DNA from: CAZOZZ01 sp965247425
GTDB taxonomy: Bacteria; Acidobacteriota; Terriglobia; 20CM-2-55-15
NCBI GenBank assembly: GCA_965247425.1
Contig: OZ252023.1
Location: forward strand, 992,001 to 1,056,000
Reading direction: 5' to 3'
Length of the DNA: 64,000 bases
Shown: positions 17,900 to 26,892 of the stretch, piece by piece
How the letters are laid out: the number at the start of each line of letters is the position of its first letter
Position numbering within the stretch: the first letter of the stretch is position 1
Translations under genes and position numbers: made by a program
The notes under the pieces: model-generated
Database searches by the model: none
The model's input: only the letters and a program-made list of their open reading frames with translations
Told to the model about the DNA's origin: nothing

Positions 17900-18760
17900 A
17901 TGAATCTGGGATCGAACAGAGCGACAGGGACAGTTCTCATCACTGTCTTATTCGCTCACACCATGCTGATGGCCTTTCCCGCCAGCGACCCTTCGCGAAC
18001 CGGTGTCGTTCGCACGATCCTGCTGGACGTCCTCACGCCGATCGAAATCCTGTTTGACAAAACGACTCACGGTGCCGTCTCCGTGTGGGGCAATTATGTG
18101 GCTCTCGTCGACACCCGCCGGGAGAACGCACGTCTGAGGGTTGAACTGGCGGAATTAAGGATGGAGATGGAGAAAAACCGGGAGGATGTGCGTGAAGCCG
18201 AGCGTCTCCGGCGGTTGCTCGGCCTCGATCCCTCCGGACCCGGCCGTCGTGTTGTGGCACGGGTGATCGGCGGCGACACTAGCCTGTCTCGCCGGACCAT
18301 TACCATCGACAAGGGACGGACCGACGGTTTGTTTGCCGACGTACCCGTTATGACGACGGATGGCGTGGTTGGCCGGGTGATTCATACCGGGCACTTCTCA
18401 TCCATTGTTCAACTGCTTTCTGATGCCGAAAGCGGTATTGGAGTTGTCGTGCGAGGAAGCCGGGTCCAGGGGATTGTCAGGGGGGACGGAAGCAACCAGC
18501 TCTTGCTCGATCATATCGACGACGACTCGATCCTTGCTCCGGGCAACGAGCTCCTGACCTCCGGCACCGATCAGATCTATCCGAAGGGTCTCCGTGTCGG
18601 TGTGATCACCGCCGTCGGACCGGCCGAGGCACTGAATAGAACGGCCCGGATCCAGCCGTCGGCCGACCTGGGCAAATTGGAGGAGGTGATGTGTCTGATC
18701 GAAACTCCCGGATCCCCGGAGGCGATCGAAGACCTCATCAACCGACTCCCGTCTCCTTAA
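17900..18760 (+). CDS. mreC: Rod shape-determining protein MreC
   Basis: A 286-residue periplasmic scaffold linking MreB filaments to PBP2 and RodA. There is an N-terminal membrane helix (VLITVLFAHTMLMAF), then a coiled coil (about residues 70-105, RRENARLRVELAELRMEMEK), then the beta-rich MreC core, for example VVARVIGGDTS and DGVVGRVIHTGHFSSIVQLL with SDAESGIGVVV. Length and order are normal. It lies between mreB and mreD. Confidence 0.95.
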   Translation: MNLGSNRATGTVLITVLFAHTMLMAFPASDPSRTGVVRTILLDVLTPIEILFDKTTHGAVSVWGNYVALVDTRRENARLRVELAELRMEMEKNREDVREAERLRRLLGLDPSGPGRRVVARVIGGDTSLSRRTITIDKGRTDGLFADVPVMTTDGVVGRVIHTGHFSSIVQLLSDAESGIGVVVRGSRVQGIVRGDGSNQLLLDHIDDDSILAPGNELLTSGTDQIYPKGLRVGVITAVGPAEALNRTARIQPSADLGKLEEVMCLIETPGSPEAIEDLINRLPSP

Positions 18761-18776
18761 CCGCGGGGAATCTGAT

Positions 18777-19289
18777 ATGGACACGATAACCCGCTACGCC
18801 GCTCCACGCACCCTCGCAAAATTTGCGCTGATCGTCGTTGCAGTGGTTGTCGCTCAGGGCATCCTCTCTCTTAAATTACGGGTCTTCGCGTTTTTTGATT
18901 TGCCCCTAATCTATTCCATATATTATGGTTTCACCCTGGCAAACCCCGTTGGGTGTATCGCCATAGGGAGTTCCCTCGGGCTGATGCAGGACAGTTTGTC
19001 CGGCGCACTTTTAGGCACGAACGGCTTTACCAAGACGTTGATCGGGTTTCTGGCGGCCACGGCTGGATCCAAATTCGATGTCGAACAGCCGATCACGCGG
19101 GCCCTTGCACTGGTGTTGTTCACTTTTGTCGATCTTGGTTTGAAGGTCCTTCTCAGCGGGATCATACGGCCGGATCTTTCGGAGGGCTCCGGAGTATCGG
19201 TGGGTACATGGGTGATGTCTGTGGTGTTCAATTTGCTGCTGGGTATGATTTTGTTTGGTTATCGGAGCCGCGCCAATGCGACAACGTGA
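18777..19289 (+). CDS. mreD: Rod shape-determining protein MreD
   Basis: A 170-residue integral membrane protein with about five hydrophobic segments, for example ALIVVAVVVAQGILSLKL and VMSVVFNLLLGMILFGY. It contains the polar run GLMQDSLSGALLGTNGFTK, typical of MreD, and works with MreC in regulating the elongasome. It starts 16 bp after mreC, and its 3' end overlaps the PBP2 gene by 14 bases. Sequence conservation in this family is low, so the call rests mainly on topology and position. Confidence 0.9.
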   Translation: MDTITRYAAPRTLAKFALIVVAVVVAQGILSLKLRVFAFFDLPLIYSIYYGFTLANPVGCIAIGSSLGLMQDSLSGALLGTNGFTKTLIGFLAATAGSKFDVEQPITRALALVLFTFVDLGLKVLLSGIIRPDLSEGSGVSVGTWVMSVVFNLLLGMILFGYRSRANATT

Positions 19290-21114
19290 AGAGCTCGATC
19301 TCCTGACAGGGCGGATCTCGGTCATTTTTTTCTTGATCCTGGCCGCCTTCGGAGTTCTTGCGTTCGGATTTTGGAGCCACCAGATCGCCCGGTCGCCGTA
19401 TTATCAACAGGCTGCCGAGAGGAACAGCATCCGGACCGTCGCCCTTGCCGCGCCTCGTGGCCGGATCTTTGATCGAGAGCATCGCATTCTCGCCGACAAC
19501 CGCCCCTCCTACAACCTTGTTCTCACCCGCGAGGGCAGCCAGCGACCACCGGAGCAGACCATCGCGTTGTTGGCCTCCGCGATCCGGGCATCCGAAGAGG
19601 AACTCCTTGAACGACTCGGAGAACATCGAGACGAACCCGAGTACCGTCCGATCGTGTTGCAGGAGGATGTTCCTGTTGCCGATATCGCCTATGTTCGAGC
19701 TCATCAGTACGAGTTCCCGGAAATCAGTGTCGAGTTTCAGCCTCGCCGCCGGTACGAAGGCAGGGAACTGGCGGCCCACCTGCTGGGCTATGTGGGCGAA
19801 GTCACCCCGGCCCAGCTAGCAGAACCTCGGTTCGCGGACCGAAAGCCCGGCGACATCGTCGGGGTCGGTGGACTCGAATGGCAATATGATGCTTTCCTGC
19901 AAGGTCGTGACGGCATCCGTCGAGTGATCGTCAACAACTTCGGCCGTGAGATGAACACGCTCGGCGAACTCAAACCGGTTCCCGGGAACGATCTGTACAC
20001 AACGCTGGATCTGGACATGCAAATGGCTGCGGAAGAAGCTCTGGGAGAGCGAACCGGTGTGGCCGTCGCGATGATTCCAGGAACCGGCGAGATCCTGGCC
20101 CTGGCGAGCCTGCCCGCGTTCGATCCGACATTGTTTGCCGGTGGGATCGGTGTGGATGAATGGGATCGACTCGTGTCGGATCCACGCAAGCCGCTTCAGA
20201 ACAGAGCGATACAGAACCACTATTCACCCGGGTCGGTCTTTAAGATTTTCATGACCGCCGCGGGCCTCGAAGAGGATGCCATAGCGGCCGATCAAACCTT
20301 TTTCTGCCCGGGCGCGGCGAGCTTCTACGGAAACACATTCGATTGCTGGAAGGGTGGCGGCCACGGCGAAATTGGCCTGCACGACGCTATTGTCCATTCC
20401 TGCAACGTTTTCTTCTACAACGTTGGGGACCTGCTCGGTATCACTCGCATTTCGGACCACGCCAAGACGATGGGGTTGGGCCGAAGAACGGGTATCGATC
20501 TGCCGGGAGAAGACTCCGGTTTGATTCCGTCCGAGGAATGGCGGCAGCAGGTGTCCGATTCGCGATGGTACCCGGGTGAGACGATTTCAGTCAGTATCGG
20601 TCAGGGGCCCGTTGATGTGACGCCTCTGCAGTTGACGTGGGCCATTGGCGGCCTGGTTTCCGGAGGGGAGTTAAACCAGCCCCATCTGGTCGATCCCCGT
20701 TCACTTCGGGAAGTCGGAGTCGAAGCGTCCGATCTTCGCCGAGAACGTTACCCGCTCGGGGACGAGACGGTGGACGTCATCAGGCGTGCGATGTGGGGCG
20801 TGGTCAACGAACTGGGGACCGGCACCCGTGCCCGCATTCGAGGTTTCGAGGTGGCCGGAAAAACGGGTACCGCGCAGGTAGTCGCCAAGGACGCTTACGG
20901 TACCCGGGACGAGTTCGAGGATCATGCGTGGTTCATCGGCTTTGCTCCCTATGATGATCCGGAAATCGTCGTCGGTGTTTTTGTTGAGCACGGTGGACAC
21001 GGAGGTGCCGCCGCGGCACCGGTCGCCCAGGCCGTTATGCAGGTGTACTTCGACAAGAAGGTCGGCCGCTTCAGCCGGGCGCCGGCGAACGAAATTGTTG
21101 GACTGAACAACTGA
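19276..21114 (+). CDS. mrdA: Penicillin-binding protein 2
   Basis: The elongation-specific transpeptidase that cross-links lateral-wall peptidoglycan with RodA, about 612 residues. It has one membrane helix (ISVIFFLILAAFGVLAFGFW), a dimerisation (pedestal) domain, and the transpeptidase domain with SxxK in YSPGSVFKIF, SxN in IVHSCNVFFYN, and KTG in VAGKTGTAQV. I start it at ATG 19276 (MRQREELD), inside the end of mreD; a TTG 21 bases earlier is in frame but lacks a ribosome site. Confidence 0.95.
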   Translation: MRQREELDLLTGRISVIFFLILAAFGVLAFGFWSHQIARSPYYQQAAERNSIRTVALAAPRGRIFDREHRILADNRPSYNLVLTREGSQRPPEQTIALLASAIRASEEELLERLGEHRDEPEYRPIVLQEDVPVADIAYVRAHQYEFPEISVEFQPRRRYEGRELAAHLLGYVGEVTPAQLAEPRFADRKPGDIVGVGGLEWQYDAFLQGRDGIRRVIVNNFGREMNTLGELKPVPGNDLYTTLDLDMQMAAEEALGERTGVAVAMIPGTGEILALASLPAFDPTLFAGGIGVDEWDRLVSDPRKPLQNRAIQNHYSPGSVFKIFMTAAGLEEDAIAADQTFFCPGAASFYGNTFDCWKGGGHGEIGLHDAIVHSCNVFFYNVGDLLGITRISDHAKTMGLGRRTGIDLPGEDSGLIPSEEWRQQVSDSRWYPGETISVSIGQGPVDVTPLQLTWAIGGLVSGGELNQPHLVDPRSLREVGVEASDLRRERYPLGDETVDVIRRAMWGVVNELGTGTRARIRGFEVAGKTGTAQVVAKDAYGTRDEFEDHAWFIGFAPYDDPEIVVGVFVEHGGHGGAAAAPVAQAVMQVYFDKKVGRFSRAPANEIVGLNN

Positions 21115-21123
21115 CCGAGGACG

Positions 21124-22224
21124 ATGATTGAATCTTGGAGGAACTCGCGTTTCTGGAGGGACTTCGACTGGCCTCTGCTGGCGGTCGCCCTGCTGCTCGG
21201 AGGGATCGGGCTTCTCGAGATTTACAGCTCCACTCTCAACATGCAGTCGGAGAATTTTTTTCTCCGTCAACTCGTGTGGTTCGGCGCCGGCGTGGTTCTC
21301 TTGTTCATCGTCGCTTCGATTGACTATCACGTCCTCGCCGAGAATGTCGCGCTGCTGTATCTCGGCGCTACCATAATCCTGGTCTACGTTCTCCTGTTTG
21401 GTCGGACAGTTGCCGGCTCGAAGAGCTGGTTGGGAATCGGATCGTTTGGACTCCAGCCTTCCGAAATAGCGAAAATGGTCGTGGTGATCGCCCTGGCCCG
21501 ATACCTGTCCGGGCTGAAGCGACACTACATGAGTTTCACTGAAATCCTGACCGCGTTTGCTATCTGCGCGCTCCCCGTTGTTTTGATCGCTCTTCAACCG
21601 GATCTGGGCACTGCGCTGACATTCGTGCCGATCATCGCCTTCGGCCTCTTCGTTCGGGGCGTCCGGCCCGTGGTCCTGGTGTCCGGGGTGTTGATCGTGA
21701 TCCTGATGCTGCCTCTTGCCTGGCTTGCTCTCAAGGACTACCAGAAGGACCGGATCATCACATTCCTTCAACCGGAAACCGATCCACTGGGGAGCGGCTA
21801 CCAGGTTATTCAGTCCAAAATCGCCATCGGTGCCGGAGGCGTGTGGGGTAAAGGCCTCTTCGAAGGCAGTCAAAACCAACTCGGCTTCCTTCCGACGCGG
21901 CACACCGATTTTATTTTTTCCGTAGTTGCCGAGGAACTGGGGTTTGTCGGGGTGTGTATTACGCTGGGACTGCTTCTGACCCTGGTCTTTCGGTCGCTGT
22001 CGAGCGCGACGACATCGCGCGATACGCTGGGATTGTTCATCGTGGTTGGAGTGGTCGGCATTTTCGTCTTTCACATCCTGGTGAACGTGGGAATGGTGAT
22101 TGGCTTCATGCCTATTACTGGAATTCCTCTTCCGTTCGTCAGCTATGGCGGGTCTTCCGTTTTGATGGCGTTTGCCGGACTGGGCCTGATCATCAGCGTA
22201 AGACGTTGTCGTTACGTGAATTGA
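21124..22224 (+). CDS. rodA: Rod shape peptidoglycan polymerase RodA
   Basis: A 366-residue SEDS-family glycosyltransferase that polymerises lipid II with PBP2. There are about ten membrane segments, the SEDS motifs WLGIGSFGLQPSEIAK and LQPDLGTALTFVPI, and the C-terminal signature GIPLPFVSYGGSSVLMAF. It follows mrdA by 9 bp and ends the rod-shape operon. The next gene downstream is the RNase E/G gene after 1.2 kb. Confidence 0.96.
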   Translation: MIESWRNSRFWRDFDWPLLAVALLLGGIGLLEIYSSTLNMQSENFFLRQLVWFGAGVVLLFIVASIDYHVLAENVALLYLGATIILVYVLLFGRTVAGSKSWLGIGSFGLQPSEIAKMVVVIALARYLSGLKRHYMSFTEILTAFAICALPVVLIALQPDLGTALTFVPIIAFGLFVRGVRPVVLVSGVLIVILMLPLAWLALKDYQKDRIITFLQPETDPLGSGYQVIQSKIAIGAGGVWGKGLFEGSQNQLGFLPTRHTDFIFSVVAEELGFVGVCITLGLLLTLVFRSLSSATTSRDTLGLFIVVGVVGIFVFHILVNVGMVIGFMPITGIPLPFVSYGGSSVLMAFAGLGLIISVRRCRYVN

Positions 22225-22464
22225 ATCGTGCTATAGTTTTTCTGCCGGAAGCGCGAAGAGTTTTCTGGGGCGGAATTCGCTTCACGGCCCATTCCTTGAC
22301 GTCGATCGGTTGGGGCCGGAATTCGGAAAACCCCGTTTCCGCAATGGCATAGATAACGATTAAAGAAGAGTTGTTTGGTCGCCGAGAGAGCGATCATAGC
22401 CGGGTCTTGTTTTGTTCGGCCACCCGCATTCGAACCGGTTCAAACTAGTTGTCCGGAGTCGAGG

Positions 22465-22643
22465 TAGGAGCCTGCGCGACAGAAGGGATCGTGGCGAGAA
22501 AGTGGAGAATCGAGGTCAGATTTTCTCGACTTTGAGTTCTCGATTTGGAGGCGAATAGTGGTTCTATTCAACGAAAAATCGGGGAAATCTGGACCGATTT
22601 ATACCGCTTTCGCACTAGATCTCTTCTGCCGCGCAGGCTCCTA
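22465..22643. mobile_element. MITE-like element A, copy 1
   Basis: A 179-bp non-coding unit. The ends TAGGAGCCTGCGCG(A/G)CAGAA are inverted copies matching 24 of 26 bases. Internally it shares GCGAATAGTGGTTCTATT and CGAAAAATCGGGG with copies at 40587-40847 and 53241-53403. It lies in the gap after rodA. Confidence 0.8.
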
Positions 22644-23398
22644 GGGCAGGTATCACTGACCGATCCGGCTGACCGGGATGATGTCCGATGACGTGTCCCG
22701 GAGCTTCCGAGCGAGCTTGTTGAGCCACCCGGAGAGCGATGTCGAGGGGATTGTCCCCGTCGGAATCGTGATCGGCTTGATTGCCAACGCCGGATGTCGT
22801 GCACTCGAAAAAAGAGATGCCGCATAACATCGGCTGGTAGCCGGCCCGATTCTCACGATTTTAAGAGTTTTGTTGTTGGCGAGTGGGATGAACCCTTCGT
22901 CAAAAATTTTGAAGTTTTTGCCCGTGACGCCACGGCGTAAGAGTTGAGCTTCAACTCGCGTTGTGAAGCGGCGATTCGCGAGAGCAGCTGTGTAGGCTGC
23001 GATGTTGGGACATGGGTCGGTCCGGTGGTTTTTTCGTCTGCGGTACGAGAACTCCCGGATTCAATCCAATTGCAGGTTCGTTCGGGTGTCGGCAACGATG
23101 ATTGTCACTTGCCGGCTATCGGCCTATGATCTTCCGGGCTCGGTCCGGACCGGCCGAACCCGTCCATTCGCGAATCAGGCGCGCACGACAACGCGTAGTC
23201 CAGCTCCTCCGGGCCAGGAGTTTCCATGACATTGTGCGAAGTTTGCGCTCGCGCATCTGCGTCGAGGAGTACCCCTGCGCGCCGCCGGCTCCGGGTGCCA
23301 AAAGGATGCCGAAAAATATCTGTCTTTCGGTGGCGGAAATTCGAGTGACAGTCACATTTCCGTCCGTCAGGGACTTGTAGTTTCGAGCAGCCACAGTT
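22644..23398. other. Gene-free stretch with possible decayed coding remnants
   Basis: About 750 bp before the RNase gene with no intact gene. On the minus strand, protein-like segments switch frames: GVLLDADARAQ with METPGPEELDYALSCAP (about 23270-23120), then RRGVTGKNFKIFDEGFIPLA (about 22950-22880), then GNQADHDSDGDNPLDIALRV (about 22780-22710). They read like one gene broken by frameshifts, but I do not recognise the family. The stretch also serves as the long leader of the RNase E/G gene. Confidence 0.3.
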
Positions 23399-23408
23399 AG
23401 GAGCTTTG

Positions 23409-25895
23409 ATGCGAAAAGAACTGGTCATTTCCTCGACCCGTCAGGAAACCAGAATCGCGGTTCTTGAGAACGACGAACTGGTGGAATTTCTGGTCGAGCG
23501 TCACCGATCGCAAAACATCGCCGGAAATATTTACAAGGGACGCGTTACTAAAGTGCTTCCCGGCATGCAGTCCGCATTTGTGAATGTCGGACTCGAACGC
23601 GATGCGTTTTTGTATGTTTCGGACTTTTTCGAAGACACCGACGAGTACGAACGTGTCGTCGCAACCGCCGAAAAAGAAGCTCTGGAGGTCCGGGCCCCCG
23701 GGGCCCCGCCCGTCCGACCCGAAAGCGCCCGTCCTTCCCCCCGGAGCCGCGTTCCCAAAGCGGAAAAACCAGTCGAAGTCGAGGCTCCGGAATCCGACGA
23801 GCCCGCGGCGAAAGCACCTGAGCGACGGGGTTCGCGCCGACGTGGCGAACGACGCGAGAAGAAAGGTCGAATACCTTCCTTTGAATCACCGGGTTCGGAC
23901 GACGCCCAACCCCAGGACCGGCCCGAGCCCCGCGAGCGGCCCGAGCCCCGCGAGCGACCCGAGCCCCTCGACTGGCCCGAGCCCCAGGACCGGCCTGAGC
24001 CCCGCGAGCGATCCGAGCGCCGGAGCCGGAGCGGTGGTCGCAGCAAGAGCGGCCTCCAACTGCTGCCGGGTGAGACCCTCGCCAAGTACAAGGATGATGC
24101 AGCCGAGAGTGGATCCGACCTGTCCGAGACTGATGCTGAGGCGGACCTGGAACGTTTAATCGGCGAATTTCCGACTGAAGAACCGATGCCTGTTGACGAT
24201 CTGGAAGCCGCCATAACGGAGAATGCGCTGCCTGAGGAGCCGGACTCCGGCGCGGACGCCGTCGATACCGCCGAAGAGGCTGCTTCTCCGGGGGAGCCCG
24301 ACGATGCCGGTTCTTCCGAAGCAAGCGAAAGTGGAGCGGACGAAGGCGATCCAGAGCCGCCATCGTCCGAAGAAGAGGTCCCGGAAGTGGCCGAGTCGAC
24401 CCCGGCGGAAGAGGCCGGCGTGGCGCGGGACGCTGACGGGGACGGCGCGGCGAGGGACGCCGACGGAGACGGCGCGGCGAGGGACGCCGACGGAGACGGC
24501 GCGGCGAGGGACGCCGACGGAGACGACGACAAAGACAGCGATGAAGGTGAACAGGCTGACGATCCGACAACGGGCACTGCGAAGATTACCGAACGCAAGG
24601 ACGAGGGTCGGTTCACGCGCAAACCCCCGACGAGGAGACCCCGGAGGCGAGGTCCCGTCAAATCGGAATCGGGCCGCTCGGATGGGCCCAGAAGCCCCAT
24701 GATTTCCGAGCTTTTGAGCGAAGGGCAGGAAATACTCGTCCAGGTGTCGAAGGAACCTCTGGGGAAGAAGGGCGCACGTATTACTTCTCACATCGCGCTT
24801 CCCGGACGATATCTGGTTTATATGCCCACGGTGGACCACATCGGCGTTTCGAGGAAGATTCCCTCCGACGACGAGCGAGCCAGATTGCGACGCATCATCA
24901 ACGACAATCGAGAAGGCCTTCCCGGCGGGTTCATCGTGCGCACGGCGGGTGATGGAAAAGATGAGAAGGAGTTCATTCAGGACATTCGCTTTCTCGGCAA
25001 CCTGTGGCGGGACATCCGTCTAAAAAGCGAAAAGAGCTCTGGCGGAACCCTGATCCATAGCGACCTGAACCTGGTTCAGCGTGTTCTTCGAGACCAACTT
25101 TCGGACGAGTTCAAAGCGATCCGCCTCGACAACGAGGTCGAGTACGCAAGAGTGCTGGAGTTTGTAAACAATTTCCAGCCGTCGCTTGTCAATCGCGTAC
25201 GGCTCCATGTGAAGGACACCCCTATCTTCGAGGAGTTCGGCCTTCAGCAGGAGATCGAAAAGGCGCTGCGGCCGAAGGTATGGCTCCGTTCCGGCGGTTA
25301 CATCGTAGTCAACCAGACGGAGGCGCTTGTGGCGATCGATGTCAACACCGGCAAGTTTGTCGGGAAGTCGAATCGCCTGGAGGACACGATTGTCCGGACC
25401 AACATGGACGCTGCACATGAAATCGTCCGCCAGGTCCGTTTGCGGAATCTGGGTGGAATTATCGTGGTCGATTTCATCGATATGGAGGAGCGCAAGAACC
25501 GGCAACGAGTGATGGTGGCGCTCGAAGAAGAGTTGCGGAAGGACCGATCGCCTTCAAAGATCCTCCAATTTAACGACTTCGGTCTGGTTGCAATCACACG
25601 TAAGCGGACCCAACCCTCCCTGGAGCGGATACTTGCTTCCGCTTGTCCCCGTTGCGGCGGCTCCGGCTACGTGAAGGCAGTCGAAACCATCTGCTATGAA
25701 ATCCAGCAGGAGTTGAAGAAGATGCTGACGATGATCGACGGGGACGAGATCATCGTCAGAGCCAACTCAGAAGTGGCGAAGGCCCTGAAGAGCGGAGACT
25801 TTGTCGACCTGACCGAGATGGAGGAGGAGACGAGGAAGGACATCCTGGTCAAAGGCGATCCTCTCCTTCAAGCCGATCATTTCGACATTTCCTGA
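23409..25895 (+). CDS. rng: Ribonuclease E/G with large disordered insert
   Basis: An endoribonuclease for rRNA processing and mRNA decay, 828 residues. Conserved parts: N-terminal S1 start (NIAGNIYKGRVTKVLPGMQS, FVNVGLERDAFLYVSD), the DNase I-like catalytic domain with LVAIDVNTGKFVGK and IIVVDFIDME, and the zinc-link CPRCGGSG. Residues about 80-428 are a low-complexity insert that interrupts the S1 domain. It is rich in Pro, Arg, Glu and Asp, with 18-base repeats (about 23919-24011) and three perfect 27-base repeats (24444-24524, GAARDADGD). Many RNase E/G proteins have S1 insertions; about 350 residues is extreme. The start is ATG 23409 with AGGAG five bases upstream. Confidence 0.92.
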   Translation: MRKELVISSTRQETRIAVLENDELVEFLVERHRSQNIAGNIYKGRVTKVLPGMQSAFVNVGLERDAFLYVSDFFEDTDEYERVVATAEKEALEVRAPGAPPVRPESARPSPRSRVPKAEKPVEVEAPESDEPAAKAPERRGSRRRGERREKKGRIPSFESPGSDDAQPQDRPEPRERPEPRERPEPLDWPEPQDRPEPRERSERRSRSGGRSKSGLQLLPGETLAKYKDDAAESGSDLSETDAEADLERLIGEFPTEEPMPVDDLEAAITENALPEEPDSGADAVDTAEEAASPGEPDDAGSSEASESGADEGDPEPPSSEEEVPEVAESTPAEEAGVARDADGDGAARDADGDGAARDADGDGAARDADGDDDKDSDEGEQADDPTTGTAKITERKDEGRFTRKPPTRRPRRRGPVKSESGRSDGPRSPMISELLSEGQEILVQVSKEPLGKKGARITSHIALPGRYLVYMPTVDHIGVSRKIPSDDERARLRRIINDNREGLPGGFIVRTAGDGKDEKEFIQDIRFLGNLWRDIRLKSEKSSGGTLIHSDLNLVQRVLRDQLSDEFKAIRLDNEVEYARVLEFVNNFQPSLVNRVRLHVKDTPIFEEFGLQQEIEKALRPKVWLRSGGYIVVNQTEALVAIDVNTGKFVGKSNRLEDTIVRTNMDAAHEIVRQVRLRNLGGIIVVDFIDMEERKNRQRVMVALEEELRKDRSPSKILQFNDFGLVAITRKRTQPSLERILASACPRCGGSGYVKAVETICYEIQQELKKMLTMIDGDEIIVRANSEVAKALKSGDFVDLTEMEEETRKDILVKGDPLLQADHFDIS

Positions 25896-25930
25896 GGTTG
25901 AGCGAGCAGGAGCGGGTCCTAACAACTAGA

Positions 25931-26020
25931 CGCAGAGACGCAGAGATCTGAGGGAGATTGTCGGAGACCTTTTAGCCCGGAACAAGAAAATCAGATCTTG
26001 CGCCGTTGCGTCGAAAATCC
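25931..26020. repeat. Dispersed CGCAGAGACGCAGAG repeat, copy 1
   Basis: It begins CGCAGAGACGCAGAGATCTG and continues GGGAGATTGTCGGAGACC, then GGAACAAGAAAATCAGATCT. Almost the same sequence occurs inverted at 62061-62162, and the GCAGAG/GCGTCTCTGCG words recur at 53068-53190. It is non-coding, at the 3' end of the RNase gene. Confidence 0.7.
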
Positions 26021-26103
26021 CTCTCTTACAATGTGAAGTGATTCAGGAGCGGACCCTGAGGTAGGGGGCGCTGGTCTCGATGCCAAGAAGCCGAAAGTGA
26101 CGT

Positions 26104-26373
26104 CTATCTGTAGTGCTGCTGAAGGACCTTCAGCAGGCCTTCAATATCCTGTCCACTGTTTACATCGCCGTCGATGGTCTGGCTCAGCCAGCTCTGCAGG
26201 TGGTTGCTGACAACGATGTCTCCGACTTTCTTCAGAGCGGCCTGGACCGCGGAAATCTGTGTCACGATGTCCACCGGCATCCTCTGGTCGGCCGTCATGT
26301 TTCGAATACCCCGGACCTAGCCTTCGATCCTTGACGGGCGTGCCTCTAGATTTTGCAGTACCTTTTCGTCCAT
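26104..26373 (-). pseudogene. CsoR/FrmR-family repressor with in-frame TAG
   Basis: From ATG 26373 the frame encodes MDEKVLQNLEARPSRIEG, then TAG at 26317-26319, then VRGIRNMTADQRMPVDIV and AALKKVGDIVVSNHLQSW. Family members have RIEGQVRGI at this place, so one C-to-T change of CAG made the stop. The family comprises all-helical metal- or aldehyde-responsive repressors of about 90 residues. The usual Cys-His-Cys ligands are incomplete: only His in SNHLQSW is retained, and no cysteine is seen. Reinitiation at ATG 26298 would give only the last two helices. No efflux gene is adjacent. Confidence 0.72.
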
Positions 26374-26588
26374 GACCTCGACATATCTCCGCGTGATTCC
26401 GCAACACTGCCCCATGCCCGATCATGGTTTTATTGTCAGGTCGTGCGGCGGTGCGACCTAACTCATTTTAATACGAAGCGCAACCTGCTTTGGTTACGTC
26501 CCCGGCGCTGCCGCGCTCGTTTTTTACAATAGCAGTCCACCGGATGCTACATGAGCCCGCCTGTTTGTTTGTGTTAATCTCCTTGTTC

Positions 26589-26862
26589 TAGTGGTCCCCG
26601 CCAGATATAGCGATACTATCTCCGAAGGAGGTTGCGAGCGGACTGATGGGTGAGATCCACCGTGTGGTGAGTGTGAGCTTTCGACAGGGTTTGGCGTTCG
26701 TGAGGGGCAACCTCCATCGGCCCTTCGGGTTCGGGCGGAACGGCACCGACTTTGGCGTCGCTCCTCCTCACAATGTCGAAGCATTGGCTCGTCGTCGCTC
26801 CCCCAAATCCGGTACCGTTGCACTCCGAAATCTAGTACCGCTATATCTGGCGGGGACCACTA
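26589..26862. mobile_element. MITE-like element C (28-bp inverted repeats)
   Basis: 274 bp bounded by CTAG on both sides. The ends begin TAGTGGTCCCCGCCAGATAT and match 27 of 28 bases in inverted orientation. It has no convincing ORF. It ends 30 bp before the start of the lipoamide dehydrogenase gene, so the right repeat may overlap that gene's promoter. Confidence 0.8.
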
Positions 26863-26892
26863 GGCTGGCAGGAAAACCTTGAGGGAACATCA

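Noticed and set aside
23531..24700. Long minus-strand open frame of 389 codons opposite the RNase gene.
   Set aside because: It is a shadow of the repeat-rich, GC-skewed insert; its product is Ser/Arg low-complexity sequence with no ribosome site.
26104..26298. Intact 64-residue regulator starting at ATG 26298.
   Set aside because: It begins in the middle of the first helix of a CsoR-type fold, and the missing N-terminus is visible upstream behind a stop codon.
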